Of a stretch of DNA of 64,000 bases, positions 31,387 to 42,500 are shown piece after piece. This DNA comes from Pohlia nutans (lineage: Eukaryota > Streptophyta > Bryopsida > Bryales > Mniaceae), in assembly GCA_022496805.1 (NCBI GenBank), contig CM040102.1, forward strand, positions 18,445,955-18,509,954, read 5' to 3'. A model generated the notes under the pieces. The model saw nothing but the letters and a program-made list of their open reading frames with translations, was not told the origin of the DNA and ran no database searches. Numbering within the stretch: position 1 is the stretch's first letter; every line of letters begins with the position of its first letter. Both the position numbers and the translations under genes were made by a program.

Positions 31387-32559
31387 TATAGTCAGTCTAA
31401 TCACTAAAAGAAATGTGAGATTCTAGGACTACAAGTATACGATTCAATATTGTTGGAATTGAGTTACTCATGTGGTAATTAAATTACTCATGAGGGAATT
31501 GATAGGCCAAGGGTCTATGACCCCAAGTTAGTTAGAACACCAAAGTAATAGTCTAGTTAGTCTGTACATATTCTAAGTATGTAGACAGACGATACTAGGA
31601 CTATAAGTGTGGCTTGGTGGGTGAAGGAGATACCATTGTCTATTGAACAAGATCTCACTTCTATGGTTGGGTGGCAAGTCACATAATGAACATTGTTTAC
31701 CTTTTGTCTCGCCTTTTGTGCACATTATTTTTCTTAATTTAACAAATATGAGTCGTATACTTGTAGGCCTAGAGTCCCATATTTCTTCTAGTGAATCAAG
31801 TGGCTTTGTTCAATGGATTTCTCAAAACTACAATCCGTTTTGATTAGCTAGTTAGGCCTGTAATATTGTTTCTATTGTTCTGATCTGAGGAGGATTTGTT
31901 TGGAGGATGGATTAATGGCTAATTCCATTCGTTTCATTCGTTGTGTTACTACTCAGTCGGTGTTGTGGGCAACGATGAGAACTTCAAAATGATTGTAAAA
32001 TTACATATTTTAAGTTTTATCCACTACCCCTAGAACCATGATTGCAAGGCAATAATGTGTACAAGAATGATGGTAAATTTTGGTAGTCACTTGGTATAAT
32101 TAGCAGTTTGGCAGTAATGTTACTTCCCAGTGAATTAGACAAGGTTCCCTATGACATCAATTAGAAAATGCTGTGAAGACTTGGCGTTTTCACGAATCGA
32201 AATCATCTAGTTTTTGCATGAGTGTTTCACTCAGTCTTTAGACTGAAGAATTCCAAAGAAGACCTTGGTGTACTTACTGGTTGAAACCAATGTTGTACTA
32301 TACTGGTATTAAGACGGCTCTTAATAGTGAAATAAATAAATCAGAGTCTGATGTCATAAGAGAGTAAACCGGTATTTAGAACCGTGAACTGCAATCCACT
32401 ACAAGTAGAAAGATGCGACACTGGTTTAAAAAATGTTATATTAAAGGGTTGCACTATAATTACAATACGTGAGGGTCAGATTCAATACACAACTAGAATA
32501 CTTGAGGGTCAGATTGAATGATAGCTGAGTGTTGAAATTGAATTCCCATGTCATCCAGG
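31387..32559. other. AT-rich spacer, no gene seen
   Basis: No supported coding frame, terminal repeat or RNA gene is visible. Confidence 0.45.
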
Positions 32560-33080
32560 CTCAGATGTACATCAGGTTTGGACACATTGGCATGGATGTT
32601 GACTTCCAACTACGGCACCACCTTGAAAATCTGCACTCAGATGTTGAGAATTTTGGGATCCGGGAGCTCAAACACACACACATCGCCCTTGTCTAGACAA
32701 ATGAATGCTCCATCACAAATCTGGCTGGTCCACCCGGCCCTGTCCAGGCGTAGGCGCGGGATCTATTCCACCTCCCACACCTTGTCTGACGCGTTGATCA
32801 ATGTCACCTTCGTCCTCACCGACGGAAGCAACATTGTGGTGGTACCGTTGCACAACAATAAGTCTGTGGGACGTTAGATTTTTCTGGCAATTAACAAGTT
32901 CAAAGTGAATGTTACCAGGTAGAATCCGTGGTAGACTTGGGCATCACACATCACCGCCACGAACTTTTGCACCGCAGATGCAAATCTCATGGCCGCCTTT
33001 ACAGCATGGTTGCGGTCTTTGTCACTCACGTGATCACGCCCATGGGACTTGGAAACAATCTCCGAGAATTTTTTGCACCC
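32560..33080 (-). pseudogene. B3-domain transcription factor pseudogene
   Basis: On the minus strand one reading frame gives a B3-type DNA-binding domain with at least three in-frame stops. It contains VYHGFYLVTFTLNLL, then (after a stop) RPTDLLLCNGTT, then VRTKVTLINASDKVWEVE, stop, RLRLDRAGWTSQICDG, LDKGDVCVFELPDP, stop, VQIFKVV. The pattern 'VTL..S.K.WEVE ... GW ... GD.CVFEL' is diagnostic of plant B3 folds (REM/ARF/ABI3 superfamily). The upstream part of the same frame (EIVSKSHGRDHVSDKD, VKAAMRFASAVQKFVAV) is alpha-helical looking and is duplicated in inverted orientation just outside it. The stops are single-base and the frame is otherwise intact, so loss appears fairly recent. Confidence 0.7.
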
Positions 33081-33284
33081 TTATTGTTGCAAGAAACGCA
33101 TGGCGCGACTCGGACATTCACCATTCAAGGTCCCCACTGCATCACCATAATTTCCTGCATCAGCATAAATTTCCTGCAAGAAATTCTCGGAGATTGTTTC
33201 CAAGTGCCATGGGCGTGATCACATGAGTGACAAAGACCGCAGCTGTGCCATAAAGGCGGCCATGAGATTTGCATCTGCGGTGCA
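32968..33284. repeat. Long inverted repeat of the B3 pseudogene 5' part
   Basis: The arms are 32968-33078 and 33174-33284, about 110 bp each at roughly 95% identity, separated by about 95 bp. Each arm carries the block running from the ACCGCAGATGCAAATCTCATG end to the AACAATCTCCGAGAAT end. The left arm is the pseudogene sequence itself; the right arm is an inverted copy. A transcript crossing it would fold into a long hairpin. Confidence 0.85.
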
Positions 33285-34113
33285 GAATGATTTTTTTGAG
33301 CTGCAAGGAAGCTATTTAAGCATCATTACAGACCCTCATATCTTCCTCTCCAGACCCTAGTCAGATTCCCAATAACTACCTGAGGCGGAAGGGGTAGGTT
33401 GGCACACTGATTGTGCCAAATAATTTTTTTTTTACTCTAGAAGTAAATTATTACTGAAAATTATAATATTCACAAACATTATGTAAGATTCTCTTTTTGA
33501 CCATAATTTTTTTGAAAAAGAAATTTCCCAAAAAATTAGGCATTTATTTTTGGAAATATATTTTGTCACCCTTGCCACAACTCCACCTACGGTATTTTAA
33601 GTGTTATGTAAGGTGGAAGTACCTATACCGTAGTACCATAGCAAGTTCGCCAAAAAATAATTTAAAAAATAAAAAATGTAAAAAATTGGAAATTATGAGG
33701 ACAAAAGATTGAAAATAGAACAAATTAATTTTTAGATGTATTTTGCTATTTCTAAGCTATTTTGGGCTATTTTGGACTATTTTTAATCATTTTTTTCTCA
33801 GAATCAAAAATCAAGAAATTCATTTTTTGATAAACGAATCTTATTTAAAAAAATACCAACTATTCATTTGTGGGGTGGCGACCCTGCTATGGTACTACAG
33901 TAACCAATAAGATAAGGTTTTTTAGCATGGAAAATTTTGAAGTTTCATTGATGGGATATTTTTCTTTCATAGAAAAACATAGATATTGTAGAATGGTAAA
34001 AAAAATCAATTTTTTTCTTCTCAAAATTAAATTTAAAAAAAATTAAGTGACAAGTTCATTGAAACCCATCATTAATATATAGGCTCACATGTAATCAACA
34101 ACAATGAAATTAA
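33285..34113. other. AT-rich spacer, no gene seen
   Basis: Only short AT-rich frames. Two partly inverted copies of a CTATGGTACTAC-type motif lie at about 33628 and 33887. Confidence 0.4.
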
Positions 34114-34490
34114 CCCTTAAACGTCAAGAAGGCCTGAACGGGGCAACCCAGAAGGCATCTATATTTTTTTTGGGGATTTTTTTAATTTTTAATTTTTAAT
34201 ATTTATTTTTGGGTGCCAAAACGGCTCTGCAGTGCACTGCTGGCTAGCACTGTAGCATTGCGGCACTACTGAACTTCAGCTGCCCCAACCTCAAAATTTA
34301 TTCAATTTGATAACTTTGCTTACCAACGATTCCTCAATCTCTCAAATGAGGCAAAAATTTGGAATCTAGATCGCTTTTTCAACAGCTTTCCAACGCAACA
34401 AGTCTCGCTTGATTTGGTTGAGAAAATCAACTTTTTTCTTCATTATTCTCTTTTAAATAAACCCATGGGGCTTACCTTGACGTTTAAGGG
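34114..34490 (-). mobile_element. TTAA-flanked MITE, 375-bp family
   Basis: TTAA at 34110-34113 and 34491-34494; ends CCCTTAAACGTCAAGAAGGC and CTTGACGTTTAAGGG; 377 bp. Confidence 0.88.
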
Positions 34491-34793
34491 TTAATTCCCA
34501 AACAAAAAGTTGCACCATGTGGATGCCGAGGTGGTGGCTCTTGGTTGACCAACACTATGTTGACTTTTGGATAGTACTATACTGGCTTTTGAATAGCACT
34601 GTAGTGTCTTGGTTTTCATGAGAGGTTTAATTCTGAAAATAGTGCGCTTACTGCACCAATCAGAAGCACTCAACTTTTCAAGATATAGACGTAATTAAAA
34701 CGTTCCTAGGAGCTTTTTAGGTTTCTGGAACGAGCCCCCCAATCCTAGGGATCGGAAATTGGGAGTGGGCGGAAATATGCACCGCTACCTTAA

Positions 34794-34980
34794 CCCTTAA
34801 AGGACAATGCAAGGCCCACGGGCTTAGTTATATTTTGGGAGAATCTTGCTCATAACTTCTATTCCATTGCATCAAATGGGGTTTTTAAAATGCCAAACTG
34901 AGCACCTTAGAGAGATCCTTAAAATGAAATTTAAAAGAGATTTTGGATATAGTATCAGGAAAGCATATGTCGTTTAAGGG
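34794..34980 (+). mobile_element. TTAA-flanked MITE, GGACA family, 187 bp
   Basis: TTAA at 34790-34793 and 34981-34984; ends CCCTTAAAGGACAATG and TATGTCGTTTAAGGG. Shortest complete TTAA element here. Confidence 0.82.
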
Positions 34981-34984
34981 TTAA

Positions 34985-35791
34985 TGTACAGGCAAACTCA
35001 GAACTCCGCCCCTTATGCAGTGGCTTGCTGTGGGATTTTGTGGCTAGGAAATCTTCCCCCCAGATGGACGACTTTCATTGCTTACTCCATAAGTCTCCAT
35101 TGTAGCTAAATAATAAATGTGCTATTTACTTACCGTTTTAATAACAACATAATTCACGGAGGTTCGTCCTTCACTTCTTATCCTCTCAGTTCCCCGAACG
35201 AGTGCCATCACACGGATGAACAGAATTTTCGCGACTTATTCATTGATTGGATGACCCTGACGATGACCAATATCGAACGGGAAAAAGCATTGCATCCTCT
35301 CTGAATGTCGTTTTTGGGATGAACGAATGCTTTTTCGGTGATGATGGATGAACGTGGAGCGCCGATTAACGGACAACCGTTGGATGAACATCAGAGCTTG
35401 ACGGTTGGAATCCCCGCGATGGGACTCTTTCAACTGCCACCTCTCTTTGTCGCTTTCAAGTGGCGCCTGAGCTTGGGATTCAAAATTTGAACTGAAGCTG
35501 ATTCCCGCCATAAGAGAATTAGGGCAAGTTTGAGCGCCGAAATTCGCAAGGAGTAGTTATAGTTAACAGCACTCTGACCTCTTCTTGTAATCAGTCTTGC
35601 GATGGTTTAGTAAATCTTGGCGTTTCGCGAGAGATTAAGGTTAAGATATGCTTTTACGTTTTAACGACACCCGCTGTCCTTGCATGGCTGAATTTGCAAG
35701 AATTAGGCTGGACTTGATAGATCGAATTGAGTTTAAGGACAATATCACGCCATCAGCCATGTTGCTTGGAGAATCACGGACGTGACAAGGT
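34985..35791 (+). other. 5' flank of the F-box gene
   Basis: Likely holds the promoter and leader. A minus-strand frame of 91 codons (35236-35511) has no recognisable domain and I leave it unassigned. Confidence 0.35.
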
Positions 35792-37048
35792 ATGAACTCC
35801 GAGGAAGAGCAAGGGCCGAGTGTGCACCAGGAGGGAGAGAATGAAGTGGTTGCAAGGAAGACCGAAGGAGATGAGTGGATATGGAGCAAGCTTCCTCCTG
35901 AGCTCCTAGTCAAAGTGTCGTTCCTGTCGGTTCCGACCTTATTTCGATGTCGTGCAGTGTGCAAGACATGGAATAACCTAATCTCATCCCCTGAATTTGC
36001 AGCTCTTTGTGCACAAGCACCTGTACAGAAATCGCAGGTAATTCTTGTAGGGCTTCCAGGTCTGAGCTCGTTATGGTTGGCGTACATGTTCGATGCGCGT
36101 GCCAACAAGTGGTGCCATCCCATGGATCTGAAATTTCTGCAACCCTGCTGGGAGCTCGCCTTCGGAGACGCCACTAAGGGGCTCATCCGCCGTCGGGTTC
36201 TCGCTGCTTGCGGATCGATGATTTGCGTATCAGCCACTCACGTCAAAGGCTCCGAAGTCTTGGCGGCTTGCAATCCTGTCCGCAAGACTTTCGAAGAGCT
36301 TCCGCCTGTAGGTTCTTGCGCCGCTTTTGGCGCCTGTGGTTTGGTTCACATAATTCCTGACACACCCATGGCAAGCTACAGAATCTTCTACTTGGAATTC
36401 GTATTCGATCCCCGCGACACAGGCTCAGAGGACAAACGCTCGCGATTTCACGTGTACGAATCTACCTCAAAGAAATGGAGATCACTGAACAGCATTGCGA
36501 AAGGACTCAACCACGAACGATCAGTGGATCGTTGCTCCATGGTTCACTTCAACAATGTGATTTACGTACTCTGGTACGAAGACTCGCCAACCTCTTACTT
36601 GCAAAATGGAAAACATGTCCTCATGCCATTCCATTTGCTGCAAGACGAGTGGAGGGAGGTTGGTTGCGAATTGTCGGCATCCCTCCGACGGGTAAAATTG
36701 GTGGTGAGTGGACCTTGGTTGCTTCTCGTGGGAGCTTTGGAAGATACCTATCATATCTGGAAGCTTGAAGTCTCTTCCAACGAGAACTATGAAATTGCGC
36801 GCATGCCCGACTTCTTCACTCGGAGGATGCTGGATGATCCATTCAATGCTCTCATATGTGGCTATGGCGAGGCCGTTTTCTTCATGTCAGCCAAAGGCAA
36901 GCCAGTGTTGTACGACTGCGCCACTGGAATATGGCAACGCTTGCCTTCACTCAGTAACACTCTGCAAGGCACATTGCCGCAATTCAACCGGAGCAATCTC
37001 TTCGAAAATTTCATTGACTTTTGTTTGGATGTACCATTATCCTATTGA
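35792..37048 (+). CDS. F-box protein with beta-propeller-like C-terminus
   Basis: An intronless frame of 418 residues. An acidic leader is followed by an F-box at about residues 30-75 (WSKLPPELLVKVSFLSVPTL then FRCRAVCKTWNNLISSPEF), the Skp1-binding module that makes it the substrate receptor of an SCF ubiquitin ligase. The rest contains repeated beta-rich blocks ending in Trp or Lys-Trp (ANKWCHPMDL, STSKKWRSLN, DEWREVGCEL, HIWKLEV, TGIWQRLPSL), typical of F-box-associated kelch/galactose-oxidase-like propellers in plants. The ATG at 35792 is the first in frame with the F-box. The gene is GC-richer than its flanks and undamaged. The substrate is unknown. SCF activity requires cullin neddylation, the pathway of the AXR1 gene in this window, but that link is general. 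Confidence 0.9.
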   Translation: MNSEEEQGPSVHQEGENEVVARKTEGDEWIWSKLPPELLVKVSFLSVPTLFRCRAVCKTWNNLISSPEFAALCAQAPVQKSQVILVGLPGLSSLWLAYMFDARANKWCHPMDLKFLQPCWELAFGDATKGLIRRRVLAACGSMICVSATHVKGSEVLAACNPVRKTFEELPPVGSCAAFGACGLVHIIPDTPMASYRIFYLEFVFDPRDTGSEDKRSRFHVYESTSKKWRSLNSIAKGLNHERSVDRCSMVHFNNVIYVLWYEDSPTSYLQNGKHVLMPFHLLQDEWREVGCELSASLRRVKLVVSGPWLLLVGALEDTYHIWKLEVSSNENYEIARMPDFFTRRMLDDPFNALICGYGEAVFFMSAKGKPVLYDCATGIWQRLPSLSNTLQGTLPQFNRSNLFENFIDFCLDVPLSY

Positions 37049-37444
37049 TTGGCAATCATGCTCTTGAAAATGGAGCATGTGGAGAAACGTCACAGGCCTT
37101 CTACAAGCATCACCAATGCTGTCTTCCTCGACCGAAAACAACCCCTTGCTCGGAATCAGTGGTACAACTTGGGTAATAGAACTCCTCACGATGCTCCGCC
37201 ATATGAATAGTTGGAAGTAATAATCATCCTTAGCCGTTTCTCGTTTGAAAAAATCTGATATTTATGTAAGTTTGCATTTTCATGTGCAGAATTGGGGCCG
37301 ACTTCAACTCAATTGGTTCTGATATTTCAACTGGAATATTTCAAGCGGGTATGAAAGATATAGGCTTTTCATGTACAGTACATTCTTCAACCCCAGAAAG
37401 TAAGATCACGCATTCTAGGCATTTGGCCATTCTTTTCTTTATTT

Positions 37445-38020
37445 AGGGCCGCTTCACACTATGGTCGTCCAAGTCGAGAGGTCGTGGGAGTTCATGGCCA
37501 AAGGATGTTGAGAGCATAAAGGTTTGGGCTTGAAATATATAATATAATATAGAAATTGGAGCCTTCGGCCGGTCATAATGTGAAGCCTCCAAAGGCCAAT
37601 TCCAAATTTCAAGCATCAAGGCAAAAATAGTGTGAAGTCCCATTTTGGAAGTTCAAAGGCCAACCCTTCGGTTGGTCATAATGTGAAGCCCCAGAGAACA
37701 AATTCAAAGTCCAAGCTTTTAATGGCCAAACCTTTGATAAAGTAAAAAATCTCATTAGTTTATAAAAAATTCAACGGCCTCTCAACCATAGTTTGGGTTT
37801 TCATTCTTATCGGATTCAACTCTCATTAGATTCCCTCACCTTGGAGCCAAAATGGTCAAAAAGTGTTGCCGGGTAGACATTTTGAAAGGCAACAACATTT
37901 GGATTGGAAGGCGACGATCTTTGGGTCAAGAGGCTACAAATGACGAACTTTGAACTTTCTTGTAATATGATTGGTGGAATTTGACGGTGTCTCGACCTTC
38001 GCCATAGTGTGAAGCGGCCC
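37445..38020. mobile_element. MITE with AGGGCCGCTTCACACTATGG ends, copy 2
   Basis: 576 bp with the same 20-bp ends as 21384-21883. It contains several internal direct repeats of a TAGTGTGAAG or TAATGTGAAG motif (about 37576, 37629, 37680), so the terminal sequence is partly repeated inside. Confidence 0.85.
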
Positions 38021-39531
38021 TCAGCTCTTTCGTAGTATCTTTAGCTTGGGCAATCAACCTGCGACTTCTTTTCGCATAGAATCTACGTTCCCAAAGTTAC
38101 ATGGATACATGGCATTGTGGAATACAGGTGAAGACCGCATTCCTTCCAGGAAGGGAACAAAGTGACTTCAAGATTCAACAAACTTTCCATGGTGTCAAAA
38201 ACATTTTAAAATCCAGTTTACCCCAGTCTGATGCAACTGACTCCGTTGTCATGGCTGCTTATTCAGTATGTGCTGTTGTGGAATGTGCAAGAGCACATAC
38301 TCTCGGAGCCACTTCACGACGAAATGCCCATTCTGTGCAAATGTGCATTCCTGTTGCTGTGGCATGTGCAGTTGCCCCTTTCCGTCCTGCACCAGCAAGT
38401 CCCCAATCCTCGACTCTTCCAACACTTCGAATTATAAGTCCACCACAAGTTCTTGGAGAAATGAAGAGCTCCCTTTCCACAACAACCATCCAAGCTTTTT
38501 ATCACGCCCAAGGCTCTGTCTCCAATGAGGATGAACTCTGACAATCTGCATACTTGAGAATGCGCAAGTGCTTAACAATTTGCGAGGATCCATCAACGAC
38601 ATACATGTTACCGCTGAACCTTCCAACAGCCATCGAATACTCGACGGAGTAAAATCTCAAAGCGCAAAAAAACACGGCCTGCTACCGAACCACTACCTTC
38701 ATAGTCTGTCTGAATCTCTGGCCACCGCTCCAGTGGTGATGGCCAATACCTCGGTGAATCTCCACCAACAATGCTTGGTTCAGCTCTTTGAATCAAGAAT
38801 GATAAGGAACTGTGGTTCTTGCAACGGTACGTAAGTCTCATTTTTCATAAGCTAAATGTCATCAAGTTGGATTACATAGCACAAAGATCCTAATTAACTG
38901 GGAGCCCGGAGATGCAGGCAAATGAGGAGCGCAGGATGCACGTTGGAGAGCTTACATCATGTACGAAAGCAAACTCGGTACGGTATGCTTTCTTCCGCAT
39001 GTCGAGAAAGAATCCCTGCTTCCAACTCTGTTCTGTTTCAGATAATCCAATCAATCTTAATTAGTTTAAGCAATCTCAAGTTAAGAAAATCCCTGATATT
39101 CCACATTGGATGGTTCTCGACGCAGGGCCGACTGAATTTAGCAAGAACCATCCCAGGGCTTGGTACCGTACCCTTCTCACAAACAGCAACATAAACTATC
39201 CTTAAACTCGCAGAAATTGCCATGCATCTTAGACAGCAACATGTATGTCATAAATGTTCCCCAATTAAAAGGGAACCATATTTTCCTTTGAGGATGTTCA
39301 ATGTATTGTACACAAGCAGTAGCACAACGTTATGGTCACTGTGCCTCACAGATAAAACCCTTGGCTACCAACTATCCAGGGAGTCTGAAGTAATCCTGGT
39401 TCAAATAATTTCCATGGCTATAAACCTATCCACAGTGTCAATATAACTATTGCATGGGCAACTCACCCTTCAAAACTGCAGTTGCAAACTATATCTATCT
39501 AGCCCGCTTCCTTGGCTATACTTACTGCACG
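38021..39531. other. Spacer between the F-box gene and the GLT1 3' end
   Basis: Composition is near coding level at 38100-38850 and several overlapping frames of 60-146 codons exist on both strands, but none shows a domain. It includes the doubtful kelch-like fragment. The GLT1 3' UTR lies at its right edge. Confidence 0.35.
38502..38660 (-). pseudogene. Possible decayed kelch-like coding fragment
   Basis: The minus-strand frame reads about YSMAVGRFSGNMYVVDGSSQ then IVKHLRIL, a phrase that looks like one kelch blade, before stopping at 38502. Frames before and after are shifted or closed. This may be a relic of an F-box/kelch gene. Support is only by eye. Confidence 0.18.
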
Positions 39532-42500
39532 CTAGCTGGAAGTAGCAGTGAGTTCCTGCATCTTCTCTGCAGGTGATTCCTCCTCGGGTGCCTCATCCGC
39601 CATCAGATAACTATCAACCTGAGCTGCTGCTTGCCTTCCTTCGGCGATGGCCCACACTACCAACGACTGTCCTCGTCGGCAGTCACCAGCTGCAAAGACT
39701 CCTTGCAAGTTGGTAGCGTGCTTGCCGAAATCTGCTTTGAAGTTCGATCGTGCATCTGTCTGGAGACCAAGCTTCTCCGCAATGTTCTGCACAAGATGAC
39801 ATATTCAAGCATCAGTTCAGGTACTCCACCAAAACTACCGAGGTATGCAACCATTCTTTGCTGCAATTGAAAGAAGTTCTGTTGTAGGGATTAAAAACTT
39901 ACTTGCTCCGGCCCCAAGAATCCCATAGCCAGAAACACAAGGTCGGTTTCAATGGTTTCATTCGACCCTGCAACCTCCACCATCTCGAACCTTCCATTGT
40001 CACCCTTCTTCCACTCGACGCGAACAATCTCCATGCCCGTGACTTGACCGCTGTCGTTGCCGATGAATCTCTTAGTCAGGACTTCGTAGGAGCGAGGGTC
40101 CTTTCCAAACTTGGTGGCTGCCTCCTCGTGACCGTAGTCCACTCGGAAAATGCGAGGCCATTGAGGCCAGGGGTTGTTCGCCGCCCTCGTCTGTGGTGGT
40201 TGCGGAAGAAGCTCCAAGTTGACGACATTGGTGCAACCATGTCGAACGGATGTGCCGATGCAGTCCGTGCCCGTGTCACCACCTCCGATCACCACCACCT
40301 TCTTCCCCTTGGCAGAGATGTATTGCCCGTCTTCCAAGTTGCTGTCCAACAAGCTCTTGGTGTTCTTGTGCAAGAAATCCATGGCGAAGTGGATGCCTTC
40401 GAGGTCACGGCCTTCCACCGGCAAATCTCTGGGCTTAGTGGCTCCACAGGCGAGCAAGAGAGCTCCGTAGTCAGATCGCAGATTCTCAACAGAGTACATG
40501 GGGTCAACGCCAACATGAGCATTGGTGACGAATTGCACACCCTCTGCTGCCATCAGATCCACTCGTCTTTGAACTACATCCACCTTGTCGGTCTTCATGT
40601 TGGGAACACCATACATCATCAAGCCTCCGATTCGGTCTGATCGCTCGAAGACGGTGACAGAGTGCCCCTTCTTGTTCAGCTGATCCGCAGCAGCAAGACC
40701 TGCCGGCCCGCTGCCCACAATAGCTACCTTCTTCCCTGTTCTTTTCAGAGGCGGTCTTGGAACCATCCATCCGTTCTCGAAGCCCTTGTCGATGATGGTG
40801 CACTCCATGGTCTTGATCGATACCGGATTCTCTATAATGCCGAGAACGCAGGCCCCCTCACAAGGAGCAGGGCAGACGCGGCCTGTGAATTCGGGGAAGT
40901 TGTTGGTCTCTAGAAGCCTGTCCAAGGCGTCGCGCCAGCGGTTCTGGTACACGAGCTCGTTCCATTCCGGAACTTTGTTGCCCAAGGGACAGCCAGTTTT
41001 GTCCTGTAAGAGAGATGGGTTCAGTCACTGACGTTCTTCTGTGTAACTTGCGAATTCAGCCAGACTTGCAAAAAAGCAACCTTAGGAAAGTGATCTTGAG
41101 AGATGAATACCTGGTTGCAGAAAGGGGTGCCGCAGTCCATGCATCTGGCTGATTGCGTCTTCACAAGACCATCCTGGTTGGCAGAGGCCAATACTTCGCC
41201 CCAATCCTTCATCCTCTCCTCTGCAGGTCGGTAGGGTAGCGGCTTCCTGTCATACTTTACGAATCCACCGTGCTTGATCGGGTCTGACACTTCAGTCGGC
41301 CTGCTTATAGAAGGAAGCACCTCCTGCTAACACCGAAAGGAACAGGGTCACTAAGAGCTACAAATGCCATTTCAAATCCTTGTAAAGAAGGGAAACTTTT
41401 AACAGAAAATGTGTCAAGTTAAGTGCTTTCTGGACACCAAAAATTCTAGTTCTTCCAGTCGAATTAGCTCATTGTACCTCTGTAGCTGCTGGAAGCATTC
41501 CGTTTGATGAACCATTAGCAACAATGTCCACGACCTTCTCAGTGGCAGCAACTGCTGCTGGTTGCGGGTCCACCTTTTTCAGAGGAGCAGCCTGGATTTG
41601 ATCTGCCAATTCCTTGGCCTTGATCTCCTTCAACACGCGCTTGTAATCCCGAGGGAACACCTTAATGAACCTGGGAAGCAAGGCGTCAAAATCGGCTAAA
41701 ACCTCTCCGGCGAGCTTGCTCTTAGTGTGGCGCTGATGCTGCTGGATCATAGCCCTCAGGGTCATCACATCCTCTTCCTCTTCGACAGGATCCAAATCGA
41801 CCAATCCCTTGTTGCATGTCGACTTGAAGGTGCCGTCCTTGTCAAGCACGTAGGCGACGCCCCCGCTCATTCCCGCTGCGAAGTTCTTCCCCGTTTTGCC
41901 GAGGACAACGGCAATGCCACCGGTCATGTATTCACAGCCATGGTCTCCCACTCCTTCCACAACAGTCTTCGCCCCCGAATTTCGCACCGCAAAGCGTTCG
42001 GCTGCCATACCGTTGAAGTAAGCCTCTCCACTTGTTGCTCCATACAGGGCCACGTTTCCAATCACAATGTTCTCCTTAGGGTCAAATGTGCTACACCTCG
42101 GTGGATATACAACAATCTTGCCACCGCAGAGACCCTTCCCTACGTAGTCATTGCTGTCGCCTTCGAGTTCTATAGTGATTCCCTTGCACATGAAGGCTCC
42201 CACAGACTGTCCAGCGCTCCCATTCAGCTTCACGTAGATGGTATCGGTGGGAAGCCCTGCCAGCTTGTAGCGTTTCGTAACCTCGTGGCTAAGCATTGTA
42301 CCAACTGCTCTGTTGGTGTTCTTAACAGGACTCTCGATGTAGACCGGAAGTGCACTCTCCAGCGCAGCGTGAGCCGATTTGATCAGGTCCTGATCCAGTG
42401 CAAGCTCCAGCTCATGATCTTGTTTCATCACACATCGCTGTGCGGCGTTAGGTCGAATAGTAGCTGCTGGTCGCACGAGCAAAGACAGATCGATGTTGGC

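Noticed and set aside
32928..33226. Plus-strand frames of 96-105 codons
   Set aside because: They run across the inverted repeat and are antisense shadows of the B3 pseudogene.
35641..36237. 198-codon minus-strand frame
   Set aside because: Overlaps the F-box gene in antisense and shows no family signature.
39903..40640. 245-codon plus-strand frame
   Set aside because: Antisense to GLT1 exon 14; no motif.
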